DNA of 64,000 nucleotides from Candidatus Villigracilaceae bacterium (GTDB lineage: Bacteria > Chloroflexota > Anaerolineae > Anaerolineales > Villigracilaceae). A model generated the notes under the pieces. It was not told the DNA's origin. It worked only from the letters and a program-made list of their open reading frames with translations, and did not search any database. The stretch spans positions 124,001 through 188,000 of the forward strand of contig JAPKMP010000003.1 in assembly GCA_026645935.1 (NCBI GenBank). Direction: 5' to 3'. The translations under genes were made by a program, and so were the position numbers. Shown piece after piece: positions 46,497 to 54,992 of the stretch. Each line of letters starts with the position of its first letter. Positions within the stretch are counted from its first letter, which is position 1.

Positions 46497-47660
46497 TCAA
46501 GCGGTGTCGCGGTTGTTTACATCGAAATCAATGAATTGTTTCTGTCTGGGAGTATTCCAGAGGGACTCATTGTTCAATTCCTTCACGAACAATTGGGCGC
46601 TTTCCCCCTTTCCAAAATGGAGGCTCGGTTTCACGGAATGAGGGAGGTTATTCAGCGCGTTCAGGATATCCCCCCTGCTGTAATCCACATTGATAATGGA
46701 CTCGTACTCGTACCGGTTCATCTGACGCGTCCCGATATTGATCGTCGGAACGCCGTACACCGGCGCTTCCCTGATTCCTGCGCTCGAATTCCCGACAATG
46801 ACCTTCGCGTTCTTTAGCAGTGTAAGAAAGTGTTCGAAGCGCATCGAAGGAATCATACGCATGAAAGGGTTCCCCTTGAGGCGGTTCAACTCCTGCATGA
46901 TGATATCCGCGCCGATGTCGTTATTTGGGTAAATCACGACATAATTCAATTTCGATTCGATCAGGGCATCCACGACCTCCTGGATATGAGCCGCTAGGTT
47001 TTCAATCTCTGTGGTGACAGGATGGTAAATAAAGATGCAGTATTCCTGGAAGGAAATACCATACTTGTCCTTGACAGCGTCGAGCTCCGGCAACTGATCG
47101 GAAAGCATGATGTCAATATCGGGCGAACCGATCACAAATATGGAACCGGGCATCTCTCCCATTTGGATCAAACGGTTTCGCGCCTCCTTATTCGAGACGA
47201 AGTGAATATGGGATAACTTTGTGATCGCATGGCGGATGAGTTCATCTACCGTTCCCGAGCGTTCCCCACCCTCGATATGGGCAACCAGGATGTTATTCAA
47301 TGCGCCGACAATCGCGCCGGCAAGAGATTCCACGCGATCTCCATGCACGACGAGCAGGTCGGGTTTGTATTCCCGGACGTAATATGCCAGCCCTTGAACT
47401 GTCGTGGCAAGGACCAGGTCCATCTGGGACGTGATCGCGCTGTCCTGGTTGATAAACGAATATATATTATCGAAACCGGCTTTCTGGATTTCGATGACCG
47501 TCATTCCGTAGATAGACAGCATGTGCATTCCGGTCGCGAAGATCTGGTATGAAAAATCCTCAGATTCCTTGACCTGCTGGATCAACGGCTTGATCTTCCC
47601 AAAATCCGCCCTTGTGCCAGATACGAATAGAACCTTCTTGGGAATCTTTTCCTCGTTCAT
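46497..47660 (-). CDS. legG: Hydrolysing sugar 2-epimerase, NeuC/LegG-like
   Basis: A 387-residue UDP-GlcNAc 2-epimerase fold protein with the VSGTRADFGKI opening (about 13-23) that marks the hydrolysing NeuC group, plus LLVVHGDRVES, HIEGGERSGTVDE and GNSSAGIREAP. It releases UDP (or GDP) and epimerises C2 to give the free ManNAc-type sugar used by a NeuB-type synthase. Its neighbour is a NeuB-like gene 8 bases upstream in transcription. AAGGA stands before the ATG. In the legionaminic route it would be LegG; NeuC for plain NeuAc is the alternative. It is the last gene of the minus-strand operon. Confidence 0.88.
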   Translation of the reverse strand: MNEEKIPKKVLFVSGTRADFGKIKPLIQQVKESEDFSYQIFATGMHMLSIYGMTVIEIQKAGFDNIYSFINQDSAITSQMDLVLATTVQGLAYYVREYKPDLLVVHGDRVESLAGAIVGALNNILVAHIEGGERSGTVDELIRHAITKLSHIHFVSNKEARNRLIQMGEMPGSIFVIGSPDIDIMLSDQLPELDAVKDKYGISFQEYCIFIYHPVTTEIENLAAHIQEVVDALIESKLNYVVIYPNNDIGADIIMQELNRLKGNPFMRMIPSMRFEHFLTLLKNAKVIVGNSSAGIREAPVYGVPTINIGTRQMNRYEYESIINVDYSRGDILNALNNLPHSVKPSLHFGKGESAQLFVKELNNESLWNTPRQKQFIDFDVNNRDTA

Positions 47661-47668
47661 TTTGGTCC

Positions 47669-48703
47669 TTAGTTGAAGTCATCCCATTTCAACTGGGCAT
47701 TTTTGGCAATGGCCTTATTGGTTTTCTTCCCAAGCAAACTTTCAAAATACACCGCTTTGATCTCTCCCGTGCCGGGACGTTTGACCCAGATATTTGCACG
47801 GGTCAATTCCTCTCCAGCAGCAATGTCCTTAATGGATACGACACAGGCGTAAGCAAAGTCAATGGTTGGCTGTTCCTCTGGCAGGATATCCTTTGAGCCG
47901 GGCAGGGCTTGGAAGATCGCCATAGAACCTTCGATCAGTTCCTTCAATTCGGCAGGGTTAATGGAGATGGGCACGTCAGGACCGGGCCAGGTTTTATCTG
48001 AGGTAAAGTGTTTTTCCAGAATACGTGCGCCGAGAGCAACGGCAGCAAAGCAGGTGTAATTGCCTAGGGAATGGTCGCTTAAGCCAAGCAGAGCATTCGG
48101 AAATTTTTGTGCCATGCTTTTCAGCGCGCCAAGGCGCACTTTATCGTAAGGCGTCGGGTACATGGACGTGCAGTGCGTTAACGCATAGGGAACGCCAGCC
48201 TTTTCAAGGATCTCGACCCCGGGTTGGATGGAATCCAGATTATTCATACCGGTGCTAAGAATGACAGGTTTGCCAAACGAGGCGATGTGCGCGATAAGCG
48301 GATAATTATTGCATTCACCCGATCCAATCTTGTATGCATCCACGTTCATTTTGTGAAGGCGGTCTGCTGCAGCGCGGGAGAAGGGTGTACAGAGGTAGAT
48401 CATTCCTTTTGACTCAACGTATGTCTTTATCTTGATTTCCTGATCTTCATCGAGGGCACAACGTTTCATAATGTCCCAAATGGATTCGGTTGCATTGCCG
48501 GGGATGACATTGTTTGGAATCATTTCATCTTCAATAACATGCGATTGAAACTTCACGCATTCGCATCCGGCTTTATAGGCATCGTCCACCATCTGAATAG
48601 CTTTCTCGTAGCTACCTTCATGGTTGATACCGATTTCTGCCAGAACGAGCGGCGGGTGATTTTCGCCCACCCAGCGATTCGCGATCTTGAATTCTATTGC
48701 CAT
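47669..48703 (-). CDS. legI: NeuB-family nonulosonate synthase, copy 2 (LegI-like)
   Basis: A 344-residue synthase: VLAEIGINHEGSYEKA (about 20-35), VKFQSHV, YKIGSGECNNYPL, LTHCTSMYPTP, LGLSDHSLGN and EKHFTSDK, with a C-terminal SAF domain (about 285-340). GECNNYPL is of the NeuB/LegI style. The start ATG at 48703 is fixed by GGAGG 6 bases upstream, so a longer frame from 48727 is unlikely. Its operon (NeuC-like, SDR, CMP-synthetase, Gfo/Idh) matches the Campylobacter ptm/leg gene content. It is only moderately similar to the copy at 23605. Confidence 0.9.
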   Translation of the reverse strand: MAIEFKIANRWVGENHPPLVLAEIGINHEGSYEKAIQMVDDAYKAGCECVKFQSHVIEDEMIPNNVIPGNATESIWDIMKRCALDEDQEIKIKTYVESKGMIYLCTPFSRAAADRLHKMNVDAYKIGSGECNNYPLIAHIASFGKPVILSTGMNNLDSIQPGVEILEKAGVPYALTHCTSMYPTPYDKVRLGALKSMAQKFPNALLGLSDHSLGNYTCFAAVALGARILEKHFTSDKTWPGPDVPISINPAELKELIEGSMAIFQALPGSKDILPEEQPTIDFAYACVVSIKDIAAGEELTRANIWVKRPGTGEIKAVYFESLLGKKTNKAIAKNAQLKWDDFN

Positions 48704-48720
48704 GCATTCCTCCGTTGAAT

Positions 48721-49542
48721 CTACCAAATTGTCCAGCCGCCATCCACGACCAGGTTATGTCCGTTGCAATAAGCGGAAGCGTCCGAAGCGAGGTACACAA
48801 TGGCGCCGCGCAGTTCTTCTTTTTTCTCCATTCGTCCCATCGGGTTCAGGTTGGAGAAACGCTCCACGAACAATTCGCTGTGATTATTGTACACACCACC
48901 CGGTGTAACGCAATTGGTGCGGATGCCCTTCTCGCCCCACAAGCCCGCCAAATAACGGGTCAATGCAATGACACCGGATTTGCTGACCGAATAAGCAACA
49001 GGCTGATTGATGCCAGTGCCAGGATACATTTTATGGTTTGGGCTGACCACTCCATACAACGAAGCGAAGTTGATGATGCTGCCCTTGCCTTGCTCCAACA
49101 TTTGCTTGCCGATCACCTGACAGCCCAGGAAGGAGCCGGTTAAATTGACGTCCAGGATCCGGTTCCAGTCTTCGAGCGGGAAATCTGGGAACGAAGCCGC
49201 GAAATTTGCCGAACGGGATTGGTTCGTGAATGCGGCATTGTTGATCAATACATCTACGCGCCCGAACTCGTTCATGACCTTTGCAAGCACGGTTTCCCAA
49301 TCTAAGGTTTTTGTCACATCGCAGGGTAGCGCCAGGCTGGGGTTTCCAGTTCGAGTAGTAAGAGACTTGGCGCGTTCCTGGATGATGTCAGTGGTTAGGT
49401 CTGTCATTACAACCGTGGCGCCGAAATCGCTTAAGGCGAGCGCATGTTGTTCGCCCAACAACCCGCCTGCGCCGGTAATAATGGCAACTTTTCCGTCCAA
49501 TCGAAAAAGATTGAGTGTGTCCAACTTTTGTGTTTCTTCCAT
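48721..49542 (-). CDS. SDR oxidoreductase, PtmA-like
   Basis: A 273-residue classical SDR: IITGAGGLLGEQHAL (21-35), NNAAFTNQ, the serine in INFASLYG, and Y-x3-K in YSVSKSGVIAL. PGGVYNN and DGGW complete the fold. In legionaminic acid clusters an SDR of this type (PtmA) is thought to work with a Gfo/Idh enzyme (PtmF) in making the amino-sugar precursor; both types are present here, at 48721 and 50268. The exact reaction cannot be read from sequence. It lies between the NeuB-like and the CMP-synthetase genes. Confidence 0.82.
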   Translation of the reverse strand: MEETQKLDTLNLFRLDGKVAIITGAGGLLGEQHALALSDFGATVVMTDLTTDIIQERAKSLTTRTGNPSLALPCDVTKTLDWETVLAKVMNEFGRVDVLINNAAFTNQSRSANFAASFPDFPLEDWNRILDVNLTGSFLGCQVIGKQMLEQGKGSIINFASLYGVVSPNHKMYPGTGINQPVAYSVSKSGVIALTRYLAGLWGEKGIRTNCVTPGGVYNNHSELFVERFSNLNPMGRMEKKEELRGAIVYLASDASAYCNGHNLVVDGGWTIW

Positions 49543-49554
49543 ATAGCGTGTCCT

Positions 49555-50271
49555 TTATTCAGGAGTTTTAGCTTTCATCAGGAATTCTACAAAACGGAAA
49601 TCCAATTCCGTATCAATGTCAACGGCTCTTTCATGCGGAATTAAACAGATTTTCATTTTTGAATGCGCCCAATGGTCGTACTTCCAAAGCGCATCGCGGC
49701 GGATGGCATACACAGCGGGGGAAAGTCCATAGACCTGTGGTGCATCCTGCCTGCGTGTGATGGCGTTCACCTGCGGCTTGGATACTCGCGCAAAGCCGTT
49801 CTCATCTATTTCAACCATATTGAAATAGGGATTCCTATCCGGTACATAGGCGGTGACAACCACATCGACGCCATCGTCTGCAAGCATGGTATGGATGCAT
49901 TCTGTAATATCCTCCGGCTTTCGCAAAGGCACACCTGTGTCCACATCCACCAGAATATCGACACGGCGTTTGTCCTGCGCTTCAAGCGTTTCTACGACAT
50001 GACGGAATACATCCCATTTGGAAGAGGTATCTTGTGCCAGGTGGGCGGGACGCATGAAGGGCACTTCTGCGCCATATTGAAGTGCGATTTGTGCAAATTC
50101 CTTGTCATCAGTGGAGATGATGGTTCTATCCAACTCAGAGCATGCCCGAGCACACTCGATTGTATAATAGATAAGAGGTTTTCCATTTAAAGGACGGATA
50201 TTCTTGCGGGCAACGCCTTTAGACCCGCCCCGGGCGCAGATCGACCCGACAATATGTGGCCTTGAACTCAC
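49555..50271 (-). CDS. legF: CMP-nonulosonate synthetase, copy 2 (LegF/NeuA-like)
   Basis: A 238-residue cytidylyltransferase with SICARGGSKGVARKNIRPL (about 8-26), ISTDDKEFA, and DVDTGVPLR in place of the common RPTSP. It activates the 3-deoxy-2-ketonononate with CTP. The start is GTG at 50271, overlapping the stop of the upstream gene (GTGA); upstream in-frame sequence only shadows that gene. It pairs with the NeuB-like gene at 47669 and differs clearly from the NeuA at 26166. Confidence 0.87.
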   Translation of the reverse strand: MSSRPHIVGSICARGGSKGVARKNIRPLNGKPLIYYTIECARACSELDRTIISTDDKEFAQIALQYGAEVPFMRPAHLAQDTSSKWDVFRHVVETLEAQDKRRVDILVDVDTGVPLRKPEDITECIHTMLADDGVDVVVTAYVPDRNPYFNMVEIDENGFARVSKPQVNAITRRQDAPQVYGLSPAVYAIRRDALWKYDHWAHSKMKICLIPHERAVDIDTELDFRFVEFLMKAKTPE

Positions 50272-51251
50272 TGTAGCAATACCGCCTTTCCTGTTTTGCC
50301 GGACTCTTTTGCGGCGAGAGCGATCTTCAATGAACGACTGCCGCTTTCCAAGTTTACCTCTGGTTCTGCTTTTCCCTGCAGACAATCCAGAAAGTGTTTC
50401 ATTTCGGCAAGAAAGCGGTCGTTACGTTGGAATCCGGCATACGAGAAATCCTGCCAAGTCTTATTTTCTGCCAGAAACCACGAGACCTGTTGTTCCATTA
50501 AGTCCCAGGTGATGGTTCCTTCTTCACCCACAATGCGACAGGAGCGCGAGAGCGTGCGCTGGATATAGTCCAGATTGATTGTGCCAATGGCATTGTTCAT
50601 AAAACGGATCAAGATCGCCGCTGTATCTTCGGTCTGTATCTCCAAACTGCTTACCCGCCCGCTCATAGACATTACTTCTTTAGCTTCGCCCATTAGCCAA
50701 GTGACGTAGTCAATTTCGTGGATAAGGTCCAGGATCACCCCGCCGCCGGTATCGGCTTGGGCGCTGACACCCTTGCGGTAATCTTCCCACGGATGCCAGT
50801 CTGGCAGGTATTGACCCACCTGGGCTTGTATGGCTGTCACACGTCCGATCACGCCATCCTCGAGCAGTTGATGCACTTTTCGGAGTCCCGGGTCAAAGTG
50901 CATATCAAAGCCAACCATTCCAATGAGTTCTTTCTGCTTTACGGTGGCTAACAGCGTATCGACATCCTGCCAGGTATGCGAGAGCGGCTTTTCTAGAAAG
51001 AGATGGCAGCCCGCTTTGGCAGCTGGCAGGGCTATATCAAGGTGCTGCGAGGTAGGGTTGGAGACGATCACGGCATCTGGGTTTTGGTTCAGAGCATTTT
51101 GTAAAATTGTAAATATCGGTAAATGAGGAGCCTCTTTTACAACTTCGTTCTTCGTTCTCAAAAGCAAAATGTCTTCCGCTCCCAGTTGAAGCAGATTTTT
51201 CAGGTGCCTTAAGCCAATGGAACCCAGCCCGGCAATTAGAATACGTGGCAT
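50268..51251 (-). CDS. Gfo/Idh/MocA oxidoreductase, PtmF-like
   Basis: A 327-residue oxidoreductase with a Rossmann motif ILIAGLGSIGLRHL (4-17), the EKPLSH triplet region (about 92-97) with the catalytic Lys, and GGGVILDLIHEIDYVTWL (about 170-187) with the C-terminal His. GGAG precedes the ATG. It is the first gene of the minus-strand operon, reading from the 300-base gap. In Campylobacter legionaminic clusters a Gfo/Idh protein has a precursor-making role; assigning that here is inference. It is only distantly like the WlbA protein at 11194. Confidence 0.82.
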   Translation of the reverse strand: MPRILIAGLGSIGLRHLKNLLQLGAEDILLLRTKNEVVKEAPHLPIFTILQNALNQNPDAVIVSNPTSQHLDIALPAAKAGCHLFLEKPLSHTWQDVDTLLATVKQKELIGMVGFDMHFDPGLRKVHQLLEDGVIGRVTAIQAQVGQYLPDWHPWEDYRKGVSAQADTGGGVILDLIHEIDYVTWLMGEAKEVMSMSGRVSSLEIQTEDTAAILIRFMNNAIGTINLDYIQRTLSRSCRIVGEEGTITWDLMEQQVSWFLAENKTWQDFSYAGFQRNDRFLAEMKHFLDCLQGKAEPEVNLESGSRSLKIALAAKESGKTGKAVLLQ

Positions 51252-51552
51252 TTAATTCTCCAAAATTCAAGGGGAGTGGCGTCCCGGCATGTATTGTACT
51301 AGAACTAACCAAAACCATCATGCGATAAAATTGAAGTACAATCTGGTTCGAGTATTATCATCAAGAAAAAAGGTAAGTACATGTGTAGCCGTAGTGCAAA
51401 AAGCAAAACGCGAATTAAGCCAATCGAGCCAATGACGCGAAAAACTATAAATCATTCACGGAATTCGCCTACTTTGCATTGTTAGCGTTAAGATTTTTGT
51501 CTTATCCACCGCTTGCGCGTTCATCACACATGAGCTAAAAGGTCATAAATTA
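51252..51552. promoter_or_regulatory. Divergent intergenic region with candidate plus-strand promoter
   Basis: The only gene-free stretch of about 300 bases, between the minus-strand nonulosonate operon and plus-strand genes. For the plus strand, TTGAAG (51331-51336) and TATTAT (51353-51358) are 16 bases apart, leaving a 190-base leader. For the minus strand, TACAAT (complement of about 51295-51300) lies 45 bases before the ATG but has no good -35 box. The region is AT-richer than its flanks. No binding palindrome is obvious. Confidence 0.4.
51381..51485 (+). CDS. Candidate small ORF in leader (34 residues)
   Basis: ATG at 51381 with AAGG 7-10 bases upstream opens a 34-residue frame ending TAG. 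The peptide is short, basic (many Lys and Arg) and shows no membrane or known motif. It lies between the candidate promoter and the GT4 gene. It may be chance; nothing beyond the ribosome site and position supports it. Confidence 0.15.
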   Translation: MCSRSAKSKTRIKPIEPMTRKTINHSRNSPTLHC

Positions 51553-52647
51553 ATGCGCATTGCCTATGTTACCATTCATGTTGCGCCTGAGATCATGCGG
51601 GGCGGCGTGGGGAAGAAGATCAAGACCCAGACGGGCATCTGGCGGGAGATGGGACATGAAGTAACTCTTTTCAGCCTCACGCCAACGGATATTCCCTTTC
51701 CGGATGAGCGACAATTTATCTTCGATGCAAAGACCAACCTCCTGAAACGCGAATCAAACCGCGCGTCAGAGTTGATGCGCATGTTGGAGTCGATTCGGGA
51801 ATACAAACCGGATGTCATCTATCTGCGATTCGGACTTTATTCCTATCCCCTGCATCGTCTCTTCAAGATCGCGCCGGTTGTGTTGGAGACGAACTCCGAC
51901 GACCGGCAGGAATATCATAAACGCGGCATGTTCTTCTATTGGATGAACCGCCTCACACGCAATCTGACGTTTGGTCCTGCCTCCGGAATCATTTTCCCCT
52001 CCCATGAGTTGGTGGACGTGCTAATGCCGAAGCGCGACAAACCGTTCCGCGTCATCTCCAACGGCATTGACCTGAGCCAGACGGAGATGCTGCCGCCGAC
52101 GAATAATAAGCAGCCGGTTATCACCATGGTCTGCTCGCCCGGCATGAAATGGCACGGTGTCGATAAATTGATGGAATTTGCAGAGAAGACGCCGGATGTA
52201 TTCGTGAATTTGGCTGGTTACGCTGAAAAGGACCTGCACATGCCCGCGCCATCCAACGTAAAACTGCATGGTTTTCTCGACAAGCAAGGCATACGAGAGG
52301 TATTAATGCAAACCGACGTTGCACTTGGAACGCTTGCCTTGCATCGCAATCAAATGCAGGAGGCATCTGTGCTTAAGGTCCGCGAAGCGCTGGCGTATGG
52401 GATCCCGGTCGTGATCGCGTATCACGATACAGACCTGCACGATGTTGAACTCGAAACGATTCTCCACATCCCAAATACGGAGAGGAATGTCGCAGAGAAT
52501 ATGGAGCGTATCCGCCTGTTTGCGTATGGCATGGTCGGCAGGCGGATAAATATCAATACAGTCGCGCCGCATCTCGACCAGCGCAAAAAAGAAGAGACTC
52601 GGTTGGAGTTCTTCGAGCAAATTTGTAAAAAGCAATCTTTCAGCTAA
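51553..52647 (+). CDS. GT4 family glycosyltransferase
   Basis: A 364-residue GT-B protein: YVTIHVAPEIMRGGVGKKIK opens the acceptor domain with the GG loop; VISNGIDLSQTE is the hinge; CSPGMKWHGVDKLMEFA and LKVREALAYGIPVVIAY lie in the donor domain, where the usual first Glu of E-x7-E is not obvious (EASVLKVREALA). AAAGG lies about 10 bases before the ATG. First gene of the right-hand plus-strand segment. Donor unknown. Confidence 0.83.
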   Translation: MRIAYVTIHVAPEIMRGGVGKKIKTQTGIWREMGHEVTLFSLTPTDIPFPDERQFIFDAKTNLLKRESNRASELMRMLESIREYKPDVIYLRFGLYSYPLHRLFKIAPVVLETNSDDRQEYHKRGMFFYWMNRLTRNLTFGPASGIIFPSHELVDVLMPKRDKPFRVISNGIDLSQTEMLPPTNNKQPVITMVCSPGMKWHGVDKLMEFAEKTPDVFVNLAGYAEKDLHMPAPSNVKLHGFLDKQGIREVLMQTDVALGTLALHRNQMQEASVLKVREALAYGIPVVIAYHDTDLHDVELETILHIPNTERNVAENMERIRLFAYGMVGRRININTVAPHLDQRKKEETRLEFFEQICKKQSFS

Positions 52648-52652
52648 TTCTT

Positions 52653-52692
52653 AGATTGCTTCGGGCGGAAGAACACCGCCTTCGCAATGACA
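52653..52692. repeat. Half copy of the GTCATT-type palindromic repeat
   Basis: AGATTGCTTCGGGCGG... followed by TTCGCAATGACA is the right half of the repeat seen whole at 1757-1832. AGCAATCT in the 3' end of the upstream CDS (52631-52638) pairs with AGATTGCT (52653-52660), giving an 8-bp hairpin that spans the stop codon at 52645. Confidence 0.65.
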
Positions 52693-52703
52693 GGAATTGC
52701 TTT

Positions 52704-52712
52704 TGTTATAAT
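52704..52712 (+). promoter_or_regulatory. Extended -10 promoter candidate
   Basis: TGTTATAAT at 52704-52712 is a perfect extended -10 (TG-n-TATAAT). It lies 38 bases before the epimerase ATG at 52750, and just beyond the repeat copy. ATGACA at 52687, from the repeat, resembles a -35 box but is only 14 bases away, too close for normal use; extended -10 promoters do not need one. Confidence 0.5.
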
Positions 52713-52749
52713 CCCGTCGCTTTTCAAATCGAAAAATGGAATATCCTTT

Positions 52750-53811
52750 ATGAGAATTCTCACAGTGGTAGGGGCGCGTCCGCAGTTTGTGAAGGCGGCA
52801 GCTGTCAGCCGCATCCTGCGCGAAAAACATGCCGAAGTGATCCTGCACACAGGCCAGCATTATGATGAACGCATGTCGGAAGTTTTCTTCCAGGAATTGG
52901 ATATTCCAGAACCTGATTACAACCTTGAGGTCGGCTCGGCAGGGCATTCCGTGCAGACGGGTGAAATGCTCATCCGCATGGAGCCCATCTTCGAGAGGGA
53001 AAAGCCAGATTGGGTGCTGGTATATGGCGACACGAATTCCACCCTGGCAGGCGCATTGGTCGCTTCGAAACTGCACATTCCTGTCGCGCATGTCGAAGCG
53101 GGATTGCGCAGCTTCAACCGCGAGATGCCGGAAGAGATCAATCGAGTGCTGACCGATCATGTCTCAGATTTATTATTTTGCCCGGCACAAAAAGCAGTGG
53201 ACAACCTCAAACTCGAAGGCGTGACCTCCGGCGTGTATATCGTCGGCGACGTGATGTACGATGCGGTCTTGCGCCACTCTAAAAGGGCGGAAAAGAAATC
53301 CACGATCCTAAATTCATTAAAATTGAGATCAAAACTGTTCCTTTTGGCGACGGTCCATCGCGCCTCGAATGTGGACGATACAAATACATTGCTGAACATC
53401 CTTGAAACATTTTCGATGCTTGGCGAAACCATCCTCTTCCCTGTCCATCCGCGAACGCGCAAGGTGATCCAGATGGCAGGGTTTACCCCCGGTGCGAATA
53501 TCAGATTAATCGAGCCGGTTGGTTATCTTGACATGCTCTGGCTGGAAAAGAACGCCCGCATGATCCTGACGGACTCAGGCGGCGTACAAAAAGAGGCTTA
53601 TTGGTTTGGCACGCCCTGTGTCACTTTACGCGAAGAGACAGAATGGGTGGAAACAGTCGACGCTGGCTGGAATGTGGTGGTTGGAACAGAAAGGGAACGC
53701 ATCTTGAATGCGGTTCGAATGTTTACACCGCCCATCTCACACCCAAACCTTTTCGGCGATGGTACTGCTTCGCAAAATATTGTCCGCCTGTTGGAAAATG
53801 AACGCAAGTAA
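52750..53811 (+). CDS. UDP-GlcNAc 2-epimerase family, WecB/WbpI-like
   Basis: A 353-residue epimerase: VGARPQFVKAAAV (6-18), HTGQHYDERM, LVYGDTNSTLAG, HVEAGLRSFNREMPEE and ILTDSGGVQKEAYW are all family motifs of the non-hydrolysing group. WecB makes UDP-ManNAc; WbpI acts on UDP-2,3-diacetamido-glucuronate. Because wlbA-wbpD-wbpE genes are present, WbpI is attractive, giving the manno-configured uronate that WbpG/HisH/HisF would amidate. I cannot separate the two by eye. ATG 52750 is preferred over an in-frame one at 52687 that would precede the candidate promoter. Confidence 0.85.
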   Translation: MRILTVVGARPQFVKAAAVSRILREKHAEVILHTGQHYDERMSEVFFQELDIPEPDYNLEVGSAGHSVQTGEMLIRMEPIFEREKPDWVLVYGDTNSTLAGALVASKLHIPVAHVEAGLRSFNREMPEEINRVLTDHVSDLLFCPAQKAVDNLKLEGVTSGVYIVGDVMYDAVLRHSKRAEKKSTILNSLKLRSKLFLLATVHRASNVDDTNTLLNILETFSMLGETILFPVHPRTRKVIQMAGFTPGANIRLIEPVGYLDMLWLEKNARMILTDSGGVQKEAYWFGTPCVTLREETEWVETVDAGWNVVVGTERERILNAVRMFTPPISHPNLFGDGTASQNIVRLLENERK

Positions 53812-53815
53812 AACC

Positions 53816-54970
53816 ATGTCTTCTTACTCCATCATTTTCCTCGGCACGCAAATGGCGGTGGGAGGCGCGCAGAAACTTCTGCTGGAACAGGCGCTTTGGT
53901 TCCAATCTCGCGGACATAAAGTGACCGTTCTTTTTTTCTACGACCGCGACAACCTGCACGAAAAGTGGAAACAGACATACCCGTTTGAAATCACCAATCT
54001 GGAAGCCTTCGATAAAAAAGCGGGCGGACTTCGCAGCCTGCTAAAACTGTTCTCTGGTCTGATGAAATTATGGCGGGTTCTTAAACACGGGAACCATGAC
54101 GCCATCATTACCTTCACGCACGACAGCAACCTGCTAGGCATCCCGCTTGCCAAACTGGCAGGGATTCGCGCCCGCGTGGGTACGCATCTCGGTGAGATTC
54201 GCGGCATGTCCGGATGGCGTGAGGGGCTGCACACTTTCCTCATTAATCGAGGTGTGATTCAAACATTGGTGGCTTCCTCGGCACGAACCAGGGACAACGC
54301 TGTCGAAGCAGGCGTAAAACCCGAAAGAATAACGACCATCTACAATGCCATCACGCCCTTCAATGTCGACCATATCGACCGCGATTCCGTAAGGCAGAAG
54401 CTAAACCTAAACCGGGATGAAGTATTCCTTGTAGCAGTCGGGCGACTCGTGTTCGAAAAGGGACATGTATTTCTTGTCGAAGCCATGTCCATGGTTGCAA
54501 AGGAAAATCCGCGCGCCGTTGCAGGGATATGCGGCGCGGGACCGCTGCATGATGAATTACAAGCGCAGATCGAAAGATTGAATTTGCAACATAAAGTCAG
54601 GCTGCTCGGCCAATGGGATGAAATCCCCGAACTGCTCGCGGCTTCTGACGTTTTCGTCCTGCCATCGCGTTGGGAGGGACTGCCAATGGCGCTGCTCGAA
54701 GGCATGATGGCGGGGCTTCCCGTGATCGCCACGCGGGTCGAAGGCGTGGATGAAGTCGTCCAACCGGGTGAACATGGACTCTTGGTGCCACTTGAGTCCC
54801 CGACAGAGTTGGCACAGGCTATATTACAATTGCTCCGCTCGCCGGAAGACCTTCAACGCATGGGCAGGGCGGCGCGGGAACGGGTCTTGAGTACTTATAC
54901 AACCGACCGCATGTGCGAAGCATATTTGCAGGTCATTGAACAAGGATTGAGCGAGGGGAAAGTCGCATAG
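53816..54970 (+). CDS. GT4 family glycosyltransferase
   Basis: A 384-residue GT-B enzyme: GTQMAVGGAQKLLLEQAL (10-27) acceptor loop, TIYNAITPFNVDH hinge, VAVGRLVFEKGHVFLVEAM, LLGQWDEIPELLAASDVFVLPS and SRWEGLPMALLEGMMAGLPVIA with a clear E-x7-E motif. A good match to Pfam-type Glycos_transf_1 enzymes in O-antigen loci. Start at 53816; ATG at 53798 would overlap the previous gene by 14 bases. Donor unknown. Confidence 0.88.
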   Translation: MSSYSIIFLGTQMAVGGAQKLLLEQALWFQSRGHKVTVLFFYDRDNLHEKWKQTYPFEITNLEAFDKKAGGLRSLLKLFSGLMKLWRVLKHGNHDAIITFTHDSNLLGIPLAKLAGIRARVGTHLGEIRGMSGWREGLHTFLINRGVIQTLVASSARTRDNAVEAGVKPERITTIYNAITPFNVDHIDRDSVRQKLNLNRDEVFLVAVGRLVFEKGHVFLVEAMSMVAKENPRAVAGICGAGPLHDELQAQIERLNLQHKVRLLGQWDEIPELLAASDVFVLPSRWEGLPMALLEGMMAGLPVIATRVEGVDEVVQPGEHGLLVPLESPTELAQAILQLLRSPEDLQRMGRAARERVLSTYTTDRMCEAYLQVIEQGLSEGKVA

Positions 54971-54992
54971 CGAAATCAGAAAAAGGTTAAGG

